Shown here: one piece after another, positions 26,401 to 36,632 of the stretch | Position numbering within the stretch: the first letter of the stretch is position 1 | How the letters are laid out: every line of letters begins with the position of its first letter | Source: Protonemura montana | Taxonomy: Eukaryota > Arthropoda > Insecta > Plecoptera > Nemouridae | NCBI GenBank assembly: GCA_947568835.1 | Contig: OX387605.1 | Span: forward strand, 16,682,418-16,746,417 | Reading direction: 5' to 3' | DNA: 64,000 nt | The notes under the pieces: generated by a model | What the model saw: the letters and a program-made list of their open reading frames with translations, nothing else | The model's database searches: none | Told to the model about the DNA's origin: nothing | Translations under genes and position numbers: made by a program

Positions 26401-29400
26401 TCACCTAATTCAGTTGGTGCAAGTTAGGGCATTAAAACGGCCAGGAAGGAAGGAGGTTAGGATTCCGCACATTGTTCTATTGTGGCGATAAAACAGTCGC
26501 TCTTCTCTGTGGAAACACAAAGCTAACCTTGCCGCAAGTGAACCCCGTACGACGCGCCTTTTGCAAGCCTTTATACTCAACTCATTGATTTCATTATTAT
26601 GTGCTGAGAATTTGGAAACAAGGAATTTTCGTTAGCGCTCTAGTGAGAATGGGATACTTTTGCTACTGTTTGATAGAACTGGATAGATCTTATACAGAGA
26701 GACGTGCTCGTTTGAACGATAATAACGTTATTTTACATTTTAACTGACGTTTTAATGCTTTGAGTTACTTTTCGGCTAAAGCTCCCAACTAAATTTAGCA
26801 TCAACATAGTTTATCAACGGTAAAATATAACAAAACATTTGTTTGGTTTTGCTTCTAGGGTCAGACAGTGCAGCACAATCAGAAGGCTGGAGTCATAATG
26901 AGCAACCAGGACCTGGCACTTCAAGGGGTCAGACGACAACAAGCTGGAAACTACACTTGCATTGCGTCAAACGTCGAGGGTGACGGCAACAGCAACGTCG
27001 TCGAGCTTCGAGTTATGTGTAAGTTGAGACTTCAGTTCCATTGAAACTATTCCTTGAGCTAAGTTTTGGATATGAGGAAGTGGACAGCATAAAGTTTATA
27101 TTACTGTTTGGTTAAATAGTTTTCAGCGATAGCATAAAGCCCCAGTTTGAGAATTGAAGAAGTTTGAGAGAGTTTATTTCCATCTTTATAACTGGCACAA
27201 CCTTATTACAGACACACCTATATGCCGGCCGGACCAGAAACGAGTGTACGGGGTCGCGAAACACGAAAACGCTCACGTGCTGTGCGAAGTGGAGAGCTAC
27301 CCTCCGCCAGACAGTTTCAAATGGTCGTTCAACAACACTGCCGAAACTATCGACGTGCCCCAAGCGAGGTACCGTAGCCCGGGGGGTTCGGCACACTCTC
27401 TGTCCACCCTGACGTACACGCCGATGGCCGAGATGGACTACGGCACGGTCATGTGCTGGGCATCCAACACTGCGGGACAACAGAGAGAGCCTTGTGTCTT
27501 TCACATCATTGCGGCTGGTGAGTTCTGAGATACGGCGGCGATATTTTTAATCATCCTTATTCACAGCGTTCCCATTGTTTTTTTTTTTTCTTAAGGAATC
27601 TTGAGTTTTCTTTTGTTTGGAAAAACGTATTGTTGTTGTTGGAGGGAGAATGTCACAGGAATTCCAAATGCATGGTAGATTCCGGATGCTTTTCATTCTT
27701 GGAATTTCTGATTTTTTTAGCGAGTTTTTTTTTCCTCTTAAATTTCTCTCAATGGGACATGGAAAACTGCCCACGCTTTTTCTAAAAGCGTCCAGCCGTT
27801 CTTTTAAAACACTTGATGCTTATTTGTGTGTCCTTCGCTTATTCCTGCAGGACACCCAGATATGCCGTACAACTGCACGATACTGAACCAGACAACTGAG
27901 TCCTTGGAAGTCGAATGCATCGAAGGTTTCGACGGCGGCCAACCACAGCACTTTCTCCTCGAAGTGTTCGATCTTCAGACGGGCCAATTGCAAGCAAACA
28001 TCTCGTCCAAGTTTCCCGCGTTCAGCATCAATGGCCTTGGGGCTGGCATGGTGCTCAAAATGCTTATTTACTCGGCCAACTCCAAGGGCAAGAGCGACAA
28101 CATCGTCATGGAGGGGTTCACTCTCAAGGTTGCAGAGAAGCAGACTGGTAAGTAACCAAATTCTAAACATCAATTTATAATTTTTGTACATCGAAGCATG
28201 TGGTGAAAAATTTGCGTTTGCTCGTAACATTTCGAAGATTTGTATTCTTCGTTTTAGCAACCGAGGCAGATTTTTCGTGCTGACATATACTGTATGAAAT
28301 CCATCATGCTAATCTTTTATTTTCTTTCTGTTGTCAAAAGAACTTTCCTTACTTTCAATCGCCCTGTGGGCGTCTTTGTCACAGCCATTCCCAGAAAGTG
28401 ACGCAGCACTTTCTGTTCCAGGAACGCCGGTTCCGTTTGAGCTTACCCCCGTCCTGGGCATCCTGATCGGCGTGGTGACGGTGCTGCTGCTCGTGGCGAT
28501 TGTCATCGTCGCCGCTTTGCGGGTGCGCGCCCAACACCGTGGGGGTCCCCCTCGACCAGGGAACCTGACTATCAAAGAGAAGGTGGCGCTGCCGCTCAGA
28601 TCGGACGTCGACGATCTCTACCAAACTGACGACAAAAACCCCGATGTCATACCATGTAATAAAGGTACGGAAGCAGTATTATTAACATCACGGTTTCGTT
28701 GTATTAATTTGATGTTTTTGTGCGCTACAGGAATACAACATGTAGTATGCACAGTAATTGCTTGTTGCAGTATACTTTTAACTTGTTGTCAAAGTGGTAA
28801 GTTACCATGCAATGCCGGAATCACTTGTTTTAAACATATTTTTTTCAAAAACTCTGGTCTGCCAAGATGGAAAAACGCCAATTGAAATAACAAATGTTGG
28901 TCATGCTTCAGTTTTCGTTAAGATTGTATCGATTTTAATTTCTCTGAAAAGTGTGTTACTGTAACCAATTAAAATTGCCATGTAACGTACTTGGAATAAA
29001 TAATTACCCAGTATAGTTTCCGAGCTACGGTAATGATCAGAACATATTTGAAGGCTGATATAAATTTTCTTTTGTTAGCTTCCTAGAATTAATATTTTGG
29101 AATGTTCATTTTGATACACTTTTTCATTGAGTCTTGATTCGTTTAGCAAGAATTATTGAGAAAACGCCAGTATATTAAGCGAGGCACTTGTCTAGAAAAA
29201 ACCCCAGCTCGTGCAAGCTGCTGACCATTCTCTGGAATGTTCTCGCGGCTGTACACACGGTATGTACACAAAGCAATGACTGATCGCGTAATTGCGTGAC
29301 AAATAAGCTGGCCGCGTTAGCAGATGGCGAAAGTCTCCATAGCTAGAGTCCTGAACAAGACGGTAGTGTTTGTCAATTTCATGATATCGAATCAATCCGG

Positions 29401-32400
29401 TGGAGAAAAATGACGATACAAATAAACCCGAGAAGGAAAACAAGCAGTAAAGGAACACGCCAATATAGGTCCTGTTCCAGACCGTGCAGATCGCAAACAA
29501 CTGGCGTTAGGTGAAATTGAGACGCGTTGGAAAATTAGGAAAGTCGTGGGAAAATCGGTCCGTTGACGTTTCAAGCTCGTGGTAGGTTATCTTCGGAGAG
29601 TTGGGAAGCATTTAAGTCTACAAATTATTGTAGACTTCGTTTTTCTGCGATATTTTGCCAGTTCTAGCCCGTTATGTAATGCTGTATGTTACGTGAACCG
29701 AACACGACACTTGCATTTAACAATTAAATGTCGACACCAATATGAAACGCATCTCGTGTGATGAGAAATTGCATTCAAAAACGACATCGAATTGTGCATC
29801 CTGGATGTAGTACTACATACCTATACATTCACGCAATGCCATCATTTCAGTCCAATTTGCAATATGCATTATTCATCGGCGCAAATGATTTCAAAGAAAT
29901 GAAAAGGATGCGACTTTTTACTTCAGCATGATGATGTACGAGACATAACATTGCTCAATATTTTATATTTCTTCTGGCATCGTTATTTTTAATATTCATC
30001 ATAGAATGGAGATCAAGCTATACTAGACTAGATGTCTGTTCTCTTTAGGGATGAAAATTGATAGCATGTACCCTTTTCTCTTCTCAATCATGTCATTAGA
30101 AATAATGGGGTAGAAATATACATGGTAGCCAAACGACACCCTCCTTTGGGATTGTATTATTTGCCCTACTTTTGTTCTATCTGGCTGCTTCCATCATCTC
30201 CAACGTTTGTTTTGACATTTCACGATTTATTTAATCGGTGTTTTCGTTGTGATGCCACCTCCGTAAATATGGTTTATCTAAGAAATAACAATAGGCATTC
30301 ATTGTGTAGGCTGGATCCTTTGCTAAGATATGTAAAATACGAATGAGTTTGCATAATTTAGCAGTTAAGACGAGATGAGATAATATCTTATCGTTTTGGT
30401 AGGCCTCGATTGTCATACAGCATCCAAACTGGCGCATGGAATTTACCAAATCACCGAATGAATCATGAGACTAACAATTGAACGGTAAACCTACACCACA
30501 AATCCACGTGAAAACGGAAATGAATTTTAATATAAAATGAATACGAATATTTTCATTTATGTATAGGTATGTTCTAAAATATGTATGTGATCCACATGGT
30601 ATAACCAATTTTCCATCAATTTCGAATGTATATAAATCATCTATAAAATATTCTTACGCCCGATAACATCATATTGCAATTCTCAATTGCTTCTCTTATA
30701 TCTATCTATCCATTTATATATATATAAATTTAGTACGGTTTCAAACCGTATCAAATTTCGTCAATAACCCAATCAATTAATCTGTTCATTACCAAGTAAT
30801 TCATTCAGTGATTAGAACTACATAATTATCTATCTTCCATTAGCTCCTCTAAATGGTCCGTGGCATTGCAATTAAATGGAATGACCAAGCGAGTTCATAC
30901 ATCACTTCTCATCCCCTCACATGTACACGCATACCATATCACTGTATCTCATATAGTACACCACATCTCATACATACTTCATAACCGTGCTCATAAATTA
31001 CAGTGCATATCGTTAATATTGTCAACTTTACCACGATATGTATGCGGTGTATAGGTAGGTGTAGGTAAGGTGTAAGTACGAATAGGGTATAGCATACACC
31101 ATAGCTTGCAGCATTGGATATAGATGTGATGTGCAGTCATGGTTGCTTGTTACAACACCTAGAGGCTCTAATAAACAACCGGACATGTTTACAATAATTC
31201 TAGCAAGTGCTGCGATAACAAGACTAGGGCTCAATTTGTGGGTTAATCGGGGATGGGGCAGGGGGGTAGGTTGTCGGGGTGATACACTTCAGTCTAATTG
31301 GGCCTAACATTACAAGGCGAGATATCTTCGAAAGCAGCGTGCGATGATGCGGGACGATTGTACACGTGGCAGTTGATAATTGGATGGATTCGAGGCAGAA
31401 GCTGCATCCAGAATATTAGTTCGATCTGCGGTTGTGTGTGTAGGGTCGAGGGTAATTTATCAAGACTAATTGGTAGCTGCTTGCCTGGGTGGTATTGAGA
31501 GAAAGGTTGCTTAATAGATTTGGAACGGTTCAGAGGGGAATGACTTAATGGCAATCGGTAGGGATAATGTATCATAAAAACAACTTATAAGGTAAAAATA
31601 ATTTAAATTGCAAATGTAACATTTACATTTTGTGAACTACGCATGCTTCATATTTATTCAAAAATCGCCAAATACCGATAGCAAGGCTCCAGGATCCACG
31701 AAAACAAACAAGCCCAGTTTTGATCGAGGAATTAACTATTAAAATTGCATTAGCTCATCACGGGCGACGGAGTGAGCCCGAGCATGGGACAGTTAGCTGG
31801 ATGTAACCGGGAGAGAAGACTGGATGATATAGACTCGACAGGTGTCCCTAGGGTCACGTGCTAACTATTAGCGGTACCTGTATACAACATCCACCTATGT
31901 CAAGATACATATTATAGCAGAATGGCTGGGTGATTTCCCTGCGGACGTTCGCGCTACGATAGGCTTCTAATGGCGGTGCCACGCGCACTCACACAGGAAC
32001 CTACTTTGTTTACGTGCGAAACGGCACCGTTTTCACAGGGACTATACCGCAATAGAGTTTGTATTCTTGTTATCTTATGAATAATTATGAATTGTGTGTG
32101 TTGTATATCTATACCTATAGCGTCGTACTACCATTAACGGTAGCTAACTTTATTTACTAGACCTTATTGAAGCATAATGGTTAAAATCGTCTGACACCTT
32201 TCAAAAGACCGCTCAATGAATGGCAGTTCCACATTGCATCTCGGTGCAAACGAGGAAGGCAAACTCTGTTGAGGAATGAACGGGTCTTTAGTTAGACGCT
32301 CTCTAGTCTACGAATAGACTCGCAATGAAAGTCACTTCAGTAAGCGCTGTACCTCTTCGGTGCTCAACAGAAGCGAAGCATACAAAAGACACATTTTCTT

Positions 32401-33370
32401 GCACTTTCATTGTGATGCATTTCGAATGTTCTGGCTTTAGAACATAAGAACCGTGTGCACATATTTCGACTTGAAAGCATTATGCAGCTGTTACGTAAAT
32501 AAGTTTTCTCCATAAATTATCACGACGACGCTGTCTTTTCTTTCTTCAGATTCCGACTACCAGCTTGTTTCTGGGTCTCAAACCCCGGGCCTAAACAACC
32601 AGACTTCCTTGGAGCTGCCTTCTTACGAGGAGCACCCGAAACGCAACAACGTGGTGACTAGAAACGGGGATGTCTTGGAGAACTACAAGAACAACAGGGA
32701 TCGCTTTCCTTCGCATCCAGTAAGTCACTCACTGATTATTTCCACTTTTCAGTTGCATTCCAGTTTTTATACATTTGTGGGGAACTTCAAAGCCAGTCCC
32801 GCAACGTATTCGCAAACTCATGAAATTTTATTCCGGAAAATGGCTACTTTTGAGTTTTTCTCCTTTTTTTGATGGTTTGAACCAATAAACTGTTACGATA
32901 AATAAATTCACAGGATATTTGTCCAAAGCAAATTAGCATAGCTTACATGTCGAACCAGTTCCTAAAAAGTAATCCAATTTGAATTGAATGTTTCCAATAT
33001 AGTTCCCGATTTGTACCCAAAATAATTAAAAACACCGAACCTTTTCTAAAGTCTTTCTGAACTCCAGGCGTCTGAAGAAGTAACGTATGCGGAGCTATGT
33101 CTTGCTCGTCCGACCCACCTCCAAGACTCCACCGTCCCGGCCGGAGCTGCCGCCAAAATGTCTACTCCTTTACTCCGAGGGGAACCCACCATCTACGCCC
33201 AAATCGACCACAGCCGCCGCCCTCCCCCACGCTCCCCCGGCGACGCCACCCTCTCGCCGTTGTCGCCTCTTGTCTCCCCTATGGCCCACATGCCGGGTGC
33301 CCTTCTCCACCGCGAGATCGTCACCGTGAGGACGCCGTTGATGGCCAACCAACAGGAAAGCTGTGTATAG
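2201..33370 (+). CDS. side: Side (sidestep) family Ig-superfamily receptor, 3' part of gene, 10 exons
   Basis: Single-pass cell-surface receptor of the Sidestep family; known members bind secreted or membrane Beaten path proteins and guide motor axons or match synaptic partners. Joining 2201-2407, 16089-16240, 20008-20152, 20840-20970, 26859-27018, 27212-27517, 27851-28147, 28422-28664, 32550-32719 and 33068-33370 gives one uninterrupted frame of about 704 residues. Every junction has AG/GT ends and matching phase. Order in window numbering: Ig2 second half (1-69), Ig3 (70-168), Ig4 (169-265), Ig5 (266-367), FN3 (368-466), transmembrane helix about 477-499, tail 500-704. Family hallmarks are GSRPPA, LELGSNLNPDDI, NVEGDG, PICRPDQK and WSFNNTAE. 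The 5' exons (signal peptide, Ig1, Ig2 first half) are outside the window. The family assignment is firm. Which side paralog it is cannot be decided here, so the symbol is a family label. Confidence 0.93.
8027..8044 (+). repeat. ATT microsatellite
   Basis: (ATT)6 in the first large intron; it encodes an isoleucine run in one frame. Confidence 0.9.
11659..11685 (+). repeat. Poly(C) tract, 27 C
   Basis: Twenty-seven consecutive C on the + strand inside the 13.7-kb intron. On the minus strand it is poly(G). Confidence 0.95.
12297..12310 (+). repeat. AT microsatellite
   Basis: (AT)7 in the first large intron. Confidence 0.85.
12419..12437 (+). repeat. TC microsatellite
   Basis: About nine TC units in the first large intron. 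Confidence 0.9.
16089..16240 (+). CDS. side: side-like exon: first half of Ig domain 3
   Basis: Acceptor TTCGTTTCAG, donor AAAAG|GTAACG. The exon completes a split Phe codon and ends in phase 0. Residues 70-120 include KPLSASILSS, the first domain Cys in YEIVCQAVGS, and TTWWMD with the core Trp. The run from the linker Lys-Pro-Leu to Gly-Ser-Arg-Pro-Pro is a strong family signature. The intron before it is 13.7 kb, the largest in the window. A C-rich run (16263-16303) lies just inside the following intron. Confidence 0.92.
16241..20007 (+). other. 3.8-kb intron
   Basis: Intron splitting Ig3. It starts with a C-rich stretch (16263-16303) and holds a strong GGCGTCG palindrome near 17.98 kb. 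No other exon-like or RNA feature was recognised. Confidence 0.7.
20008..20152 (+). CDS. side: side-like exon: second half of Ig domain 3
   Basis: Acceptor CCGTGTTCGCAG, donor TTCT|GTAAGT; enters in phase 0 and leaves in phase 1. Residues 121-168 read VSADGNVTISTLNFTP and then the strand-F pattern D-x-x-K-x-L-T-C with the second Ig3 cysteine. NVT and NFT are possible N-glycosylation sites. The end (EEDTWRLNVF) leads directly into the Ig4 linker of the next exon. Confidence 0.92.
20153..20839 (+). other. 687-bp intron
   Basis: Intron between the Ig3 and Ig4 exons, with GTAAGT and ATCCAG ends. It is AT-rich and nothing else was seen in it. Confidence 0.75.
20840..20970 (+). CDS. side: side-like exon: first half of Ig domain 4
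   Basis: Acceptor CTTTGATCCAG, donor CACAAC|GTGAGT. The exon completes a split Phe codon and ends in phase 0. Residues 169-212 contain VPMLHLELGSNLNPDDIEEG, then VYFECKVRANP (first cysteine) and VIWRHN (core Trp). The LELGSNLNP linker is a distinctive family marker. The exon ends within the fold, just after the Trp, at the same relative place as the Ig3 split. Confidence 0.93.
23376..23390 (+). repeat. Poly(G) tract, 15 G
   Basis: Fifteen consecutive G in the intron that splits Ig4. It lies within an otherwise open frame as a glycine run. Confidence 0.95.
23624..23683 (+). repeat. 12-bp tandem repeat, 5 copies
   Basis: Unit GTCTATCGGTAT, five copies. The first and last end in AA instead of AT. 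The unit is a multiple of three, so it keeps frames open (VCLS or SIGM type repeats). It lies in an intron. Confidence 0.92.
26859..27018 (+). CDS. side: side-like exon: second half of Ig domain 4
   Basis: Acceptor TTTTGCTTCTAG, donor TATGT|GTAAGT; enters in phase 0 and leaves in phase 1. Residues 213-265 begin GQTVQHNQKAGVI and continue with LALQGV, QAGNYTCIASN (second Ig4 cysteine and an NYT glycosylation site) and VEGDGNSNVVELRVM. These strings match the conserved Side Ig4 closely. It is separated from its partner half-exon by a 5.9-kb intron. Confidence 0.94.
27212..27517 (+). CDS. side: side-like exon: complete Ig domain 5
   Basis: Acceptor CCTTATTACAG, donor GCTG|GTGAGT; phase 1 on both sides. 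This single exon holds a whole Ig domain, residues 266-367. It opens with YTPICRPDQKRVYGVA, then VLCEVESYPPP (first cysteine), FKWSFNNTAE (core Trp and an NNT site), YTPMAEMDYGTVMCWASN (second cysteine) and finally EPCVFHIIAA. The PICRPDQK and WSFNNTAE strings are the clearest family identifiers in the window. Long minus-strand frames here are shadows. Confidence 0.95.
27851..28147 (+). CDS. side: side-like exon: fibronectin type III domain
   Basis: Acceptor TTATTCCTGCAG, donor GACTG|GTAAGT; phase 1 on both sides. Residues 368-466 form a fibronectin III-like domain: P-x-N-C-T at the start, SLEVECIEGFDGG in place of the usual Trp strand, FLLEVFDLQTG, and a late YSANSKGKS turn. NCT, NQT and NIS are possible N-glycosylation sites. 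As in other Side proteins it is the last extracellular module before the membrane. Confidence 0.93.
28422..28664 (+). CDS. side: side-like exon: transmembrane helix and juxtamembrane tail
   Basis: Acceptor CACTTTCTGTTCCAG, donor ATAAAG|GTACGG; phase 1 on both sides. Residues 467-547. TPVPFELTP precedes a hydrophobic helix of about 23 residues (VLGILIGVVTVLLLVAIVIV and on to Leu499). A basic stop-transfer RVRAQHR follows, then juxtamembrane KEKVALPLRSDVDDLYQTDD and NPDVIP. Another AG at 28393-28394 (CATTCCCAG) lies exactly 27 nt upstream in the same frame and would add nine residues. The downstream site has the better pyrimidine tract and is preferred. Reading through the donor runs into intron. 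Confidence 0.92.
28665..32549 (+). other. 3.9-kb intron
   Basis: Intron between the transmembrane and tail exons, with GTACGG and TCTTCAG ends. It is AT-rich. A small hairpin (TACGGTTT/AAACCGTA, 30734-30750) was the only structured item noticed. No exon-like segment was recognised. Confidence 0.7.
32550..32719 (+). CDS. side: side-like exon: cytoplasmic tail with YQLV and LPSY motifs
   Basis: Acceptor TTTCTTTCTTCAG, donor CATCCA|GTAAGT; enters completing a split Asp codon and leaves in phase 0. Residues 548-604 contain SDYQLVSGS, where YQLV fits the YxxPhi adaptor-binding consensus, and ELPSYEEHPKR, where LPSY fits the LPxY variant of the PPxY motif bound by WW domains. The remainder is polar and probably disordered. 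The identification rests on uninterrupted phase and the family-like DDKNP...SDYQLL/PSYEEHPKR order as I recall it from other Side proteins. Confidence 0.9.
32720..33067 (+). other. 348-bp intron
   Basis: Last intron of the gene, with GTAAGT and CTCCAG ends; phase 0. The other short introns (27019-27211, 27518-27850, 28148-28421) are equally plain. Confidence 0.8.
33068..33370 (+). CDS. side: side-like terminal exon: ITIM-like and ITSM-like tail, stop
   Basis: Acceptor TCTGAACTCCAG; enters in phase 0 and ends at TAG 33368-33370. Residues 605-704. It starts ASEEVTYAELCLARP, then EPTIYAQIDHSRR, a Pro/Ser-rich stretch, and MANQQESCV at the C terminus. VTYAEL (33080-33097) fits the ITIM consensus and TIYAQI (33188-33205) fits the ITSM consensus; the two tyrosines are 36 residues apart. 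The exon is much richer in GC and proline codons than its surroundings. Overlapping frames in both directions are shadows. Confidence 0.92.
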   Translation, partial: ASEEVTYAELCLARPTHLQDSTVPAGAAAKMSTPLLRGEPTIYAQIDHSRRPPPRSPGDATLSPLSPLVSPMAHMPGALLHREIVTVRTPLMANQQESCV

Positions 33371-33394
33371 CCCAATGAACGATATGTTTAGGCG

Positions 33395-33400
33395 AATAAA
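33395..33400 (+). promoter_or_regulatory. AATAAA polyadenylation signal candidate (proximal)
   Basis: Perfect AATAAA hexamer only 25 bp after the TAG of the side-like gene. Using it would give a very short 3' UTR. Confidence 0.35.
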
Positions 33401-34427
33401 TTTGTGATTTTAGGGAGGGACTGTTTGAGAAACTCTTAACTTGAGAAGGAAGATAGTGTAAATATGATATTTGAGACTGAAAGGAACTCCGGAAATCAGC
33501 GAGATGTGTTTTTTGATTCAGTGAGTTTTTTATATATCTTGAGCGTGTGCGTACGTAAATGTTGTTTAAGGCCTAACATCGGTTTGAAAAAAAAATAACG
33601 GTGATTTAAGTATTTACCAAAAGCGTAGATTTCTACAAAGAATTTTCACGTTTCCAGACACATTATTTGGTGTGCTCGATGAAGTACAGTTTGCGCCACA
33701 GCTTTGGTGTCAGCTGCGTTCGGTTTAAACGAATTATTTACAAAAAAAAATCTTATGGTTCAGTTTGTATTTTCAAAAAAAAAACTTTTAGCAAAATGAA
33801 AAATCTCCGTGTAAATCGTGCAGTGTCTTCGTAGGGCCTAAAAAATCAACGACCTTAACAATTCAAGACATTTTACGGCAAAACGAATTTGGTGTTTTCT
33901 AAGTCATCGACTTTTCGCGCGTGGTTGACGCACGAAGACTTCCGTCGTCGAGCAAAGTGGCAAATTATTTCGTGTGTAATCGTTCTATTTATCACTAGAT
34001 ATTCACGCCGATATCTAAAAAAAAAAACTCTCGTCCTGCTTTACAAAGGACGACTATTTTATACTATGAAACCTGCAACAAGTAACTTATTAGTCAGCTT
34101 TGTCATAAGAGAGCAAGAAAAAGAATACATTTTATTTCTAATGGAGTCAGCAAATCATTTGTGTAACAAGTAAAACAACATTATTACATGTAAAATGTGA
34201 ACAATAATTTGTGAACCTCCTTTCAAGAGTTACTTACCCTAATGTGGTGCTAAATGTAAAAAAAAATCACGGTTTATGAAGACCATGCCCTCCCCAAACA
34301 CTACGATGACCATGTAACTTAGTGACTGGCAAAAAAGTTTCATTCGAATACCAATTTCATGGCACTCTGACATGAAATGATCGCTTCAATGAGACAGAAA
34401 CTACATTTAAACTTTAAATCAAGATAG

Positions 34428-34449
34428 TATATATATATATATATATATA
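34428..34449 (+). repeat. TA microsatellite
   Basis: Alternating TA of about 22 nt, followed by more AT-rich sequence. It lies in the probable 3' UTR or just beyond the gene. Confidence 0.9.
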
Positions 34450-34586
34450 AATATATAAGTATATTCATTAATTATGATGTTGCATCTGTTTTCCCTATAC
34501 CAATGAAAATGTTAAAGTACTTTTTTGTAAAGTGCAGTCACATGACCTAAGAAATCATCCTATCGTACTAAAATTAATCAACATTC

Positions 34587-34592
34587 AATAAA
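34587..34592 (+). promoter_or_regulatory. AATAAA polyadenylation signal candidate (distal)
   Basis: Perfect AATAAA in ATTCAATAAAG followed by a T/G-rich stretch (ATTATTGTGTTA), the usual downstream element. It is a better candidate than the proximal hexamer. Confidence 0.4.
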
Positions 34593-34619
34593 GATTATTG
34601 TGTTATATAAATGATGAAA

Positions 34620-36632
34620 TATTTCCTCACGTTAAGTAAATACCTCTTACCTTGCTAGTCGTACCCTTATTTTTATTTTACTTTCTACCGGCAACAAAAC
34701 GTCATATCACATCCAGAATTATTTTTATTTCGCTTCAGTAATCTCATGTGCTAAAATCGCACCAAAATACCTCAAAAACACACTCGCATCTCTACGATTT
34801 AATTCGCTAGAATCTCTACTCACAAAATCAATGCGTCGCTGCGGTGGACTCGTCTGACGGAGCGCACAGTTCACGTCGTCGACGATGGAAAGTGAAGAAA
34901 CTTGATGGCACTCCACTAGTTTCCCGACTCTCGGTTTCTGTTTGGTTTCAATTACCGCGATATAACCACGCGAGCACGGGAGAGATTCTAGCCGTTTCCT
35001 GGTTTTTCATTCTCTTCCCATCCCCACCTAACCCCTCCCGTTTCCTCCTGGTTTCCGTTTACACGCCTCTTTCTTGTCCAACTTTCCTCCCCTCGACCTT
35101 TGCACTTAAGATAGTGATGAGTCAGAGAAGAACCGGGAAGAACCGGGAAGAAGTGTGTAATTGATGATGTTGAGCATGCCGCACGCTTGTAATGATTCCC
35201 ATTCCTAAAGAGCTTATCTTTCTGTATTGAGAGTGCACAGGTCGACGAGTGATTCAGGTGCGGTGACATCTGCAAGAAACATACTTTAAGAATAGTTTAA
35301 GAATTCCTAGATCCCAGAGTTAATGTGAGTTAAGTTGACTCTATAGTGCACTCTTTGATAAAATTTTGTGAACTGAATTTGATTCCGAGGGCTAGAAGGT
35401 GAACCCAAGAACTAAATAAATTGTAAGACACTCTTGCTTCTACGTCTAAGCTTGACGGCAAGCGTTGAAAATAAGTCATGGAGGAATTGAAAGGAAACAG
35501 TCGTGCTTTACGATAGGAGAACTATCCTAGCATTTGTGCCTGTGGAACACCACGGGAAACCAGGATAGCCGGTCCCCAGAATCGAACCTGAAAAGTCCCC
35601 AAAGCCTAAACGTCCAATTCTGTCACAACCACCAAGTAAAAGTTATCAGTCAAAAAGTAAACTGCATTGAATCTAATTGCACGTTGCCTATGAAAATAGA
35701 TGACTGCAACCTACAAACAGATTTTCGGAATTGGTCAAATCAATCAATAGTCTGTCACATTCATGGAACATACATGTCTAAATTTACAATACTCAAAACA
35801 ATTCTAGTAACTTATCCGAACTAGATGTATATTATCAGGTGAACATCGGGAGCTGATTCTAAATTTGTAATACCGCCAAGTCCGCGAGCGGCGGGTTTTG
35901 CTTTCCCCTTCGCCCGAGCGAATTTGCTAGTCCCCTGCGACTCATGAAATGTACAGCTTTCTTGGCCAGTATGAAGATTGAAGACTCTCACAACACCAGT
36001 GGTAAAAAGAGTAAAATAAGATTTTTTGAATCACGACTCCGTTTTAGTGCGCGTTTTTTCGCTGTCTCAGATTGTGTGTGGGTATAAAACATAGGCTCCA
36101 GGGGTCACTATAGTGTTATCAGAGATCACTGATGGTACACTTAACGTGACTTGGAGAAGAATTTACCATTTTAGTGTGGCTAGTAAAGTCATGTCCCCGC
36201 TGAGATTCGCAAGAATAGACGGTTATTCGTTTCTTACGAAAGTTAAAAATTGGTTCCATTTACATGGGGTTTTATGTTCCATTTATAGCAGTGGATTCGT
36301 TTTGTTGGTGTTGACAATTAATACACCTTTACGATGTTTTTAAATATTTTCCCAGATGAAAACTTGCATGAGAAAATGGTGACAAAGCACTCGGAGACCA
36401 TTCCATCTTCACAATATTTCCGTATACGCACTAAAAGTTTGCAACAAATACAAAATTATATGCAAAAGTAGCAGCGGAATATATCACATTTTATTTGCAC
36501 CCTCCAGTCTTATCAGTTTAGTTTATGGTCTTAAACAAGAATGATTATCCATCATTTCATTCAGTATATTTTACTTAATGTGACGTTGACTGGTGATGAG
36601 ATCTTCATTTTTAAAGGTTACTACGCTGCAGA
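34620..36632. other. Gene-less stretch
   Basis: No recognisable gene. It contains a C-rich patch near 35.02-35.1 kb and a small AAGAACCGGG duplication near 35.13 kb. Confidence 0.5.

Larger units (their letters stand above)
20971..26858 (+). other. 5.9-kb intron
   Basis: Intron splitting Ig4. It contains a CpG-rich patch near 21.85-22.05 kb, a 181-codon open frame (22924-23469) that crosses a 15-G run, and a 12-bp tandem repeat at 23624-23683. No nested gene could be supported. Confidence 0.7.
33371..34620 (+). other. Probable 3' UTR of the side-like gene
   Basis: AT-rich DNA directly after the stop codon. It contains two AATAAA hexamers, one very close to the stop and one about 1.2 kb later. 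There is a TA microsatellite at 34428-34449. The extent is inferred only from the second polyadenylation signal. Confidence 0.45.

Noticed and set aside
27112-27504. 130-codon minus-strand open frame
   Set aside because: Antisense shadow of the Ig5 exon.
27820-28260. 146-codon minus-strand open frame
   Set aside because: It lies opposite the FN3 exon and has no independent splice or homology support; shadow of the real + strand exon.
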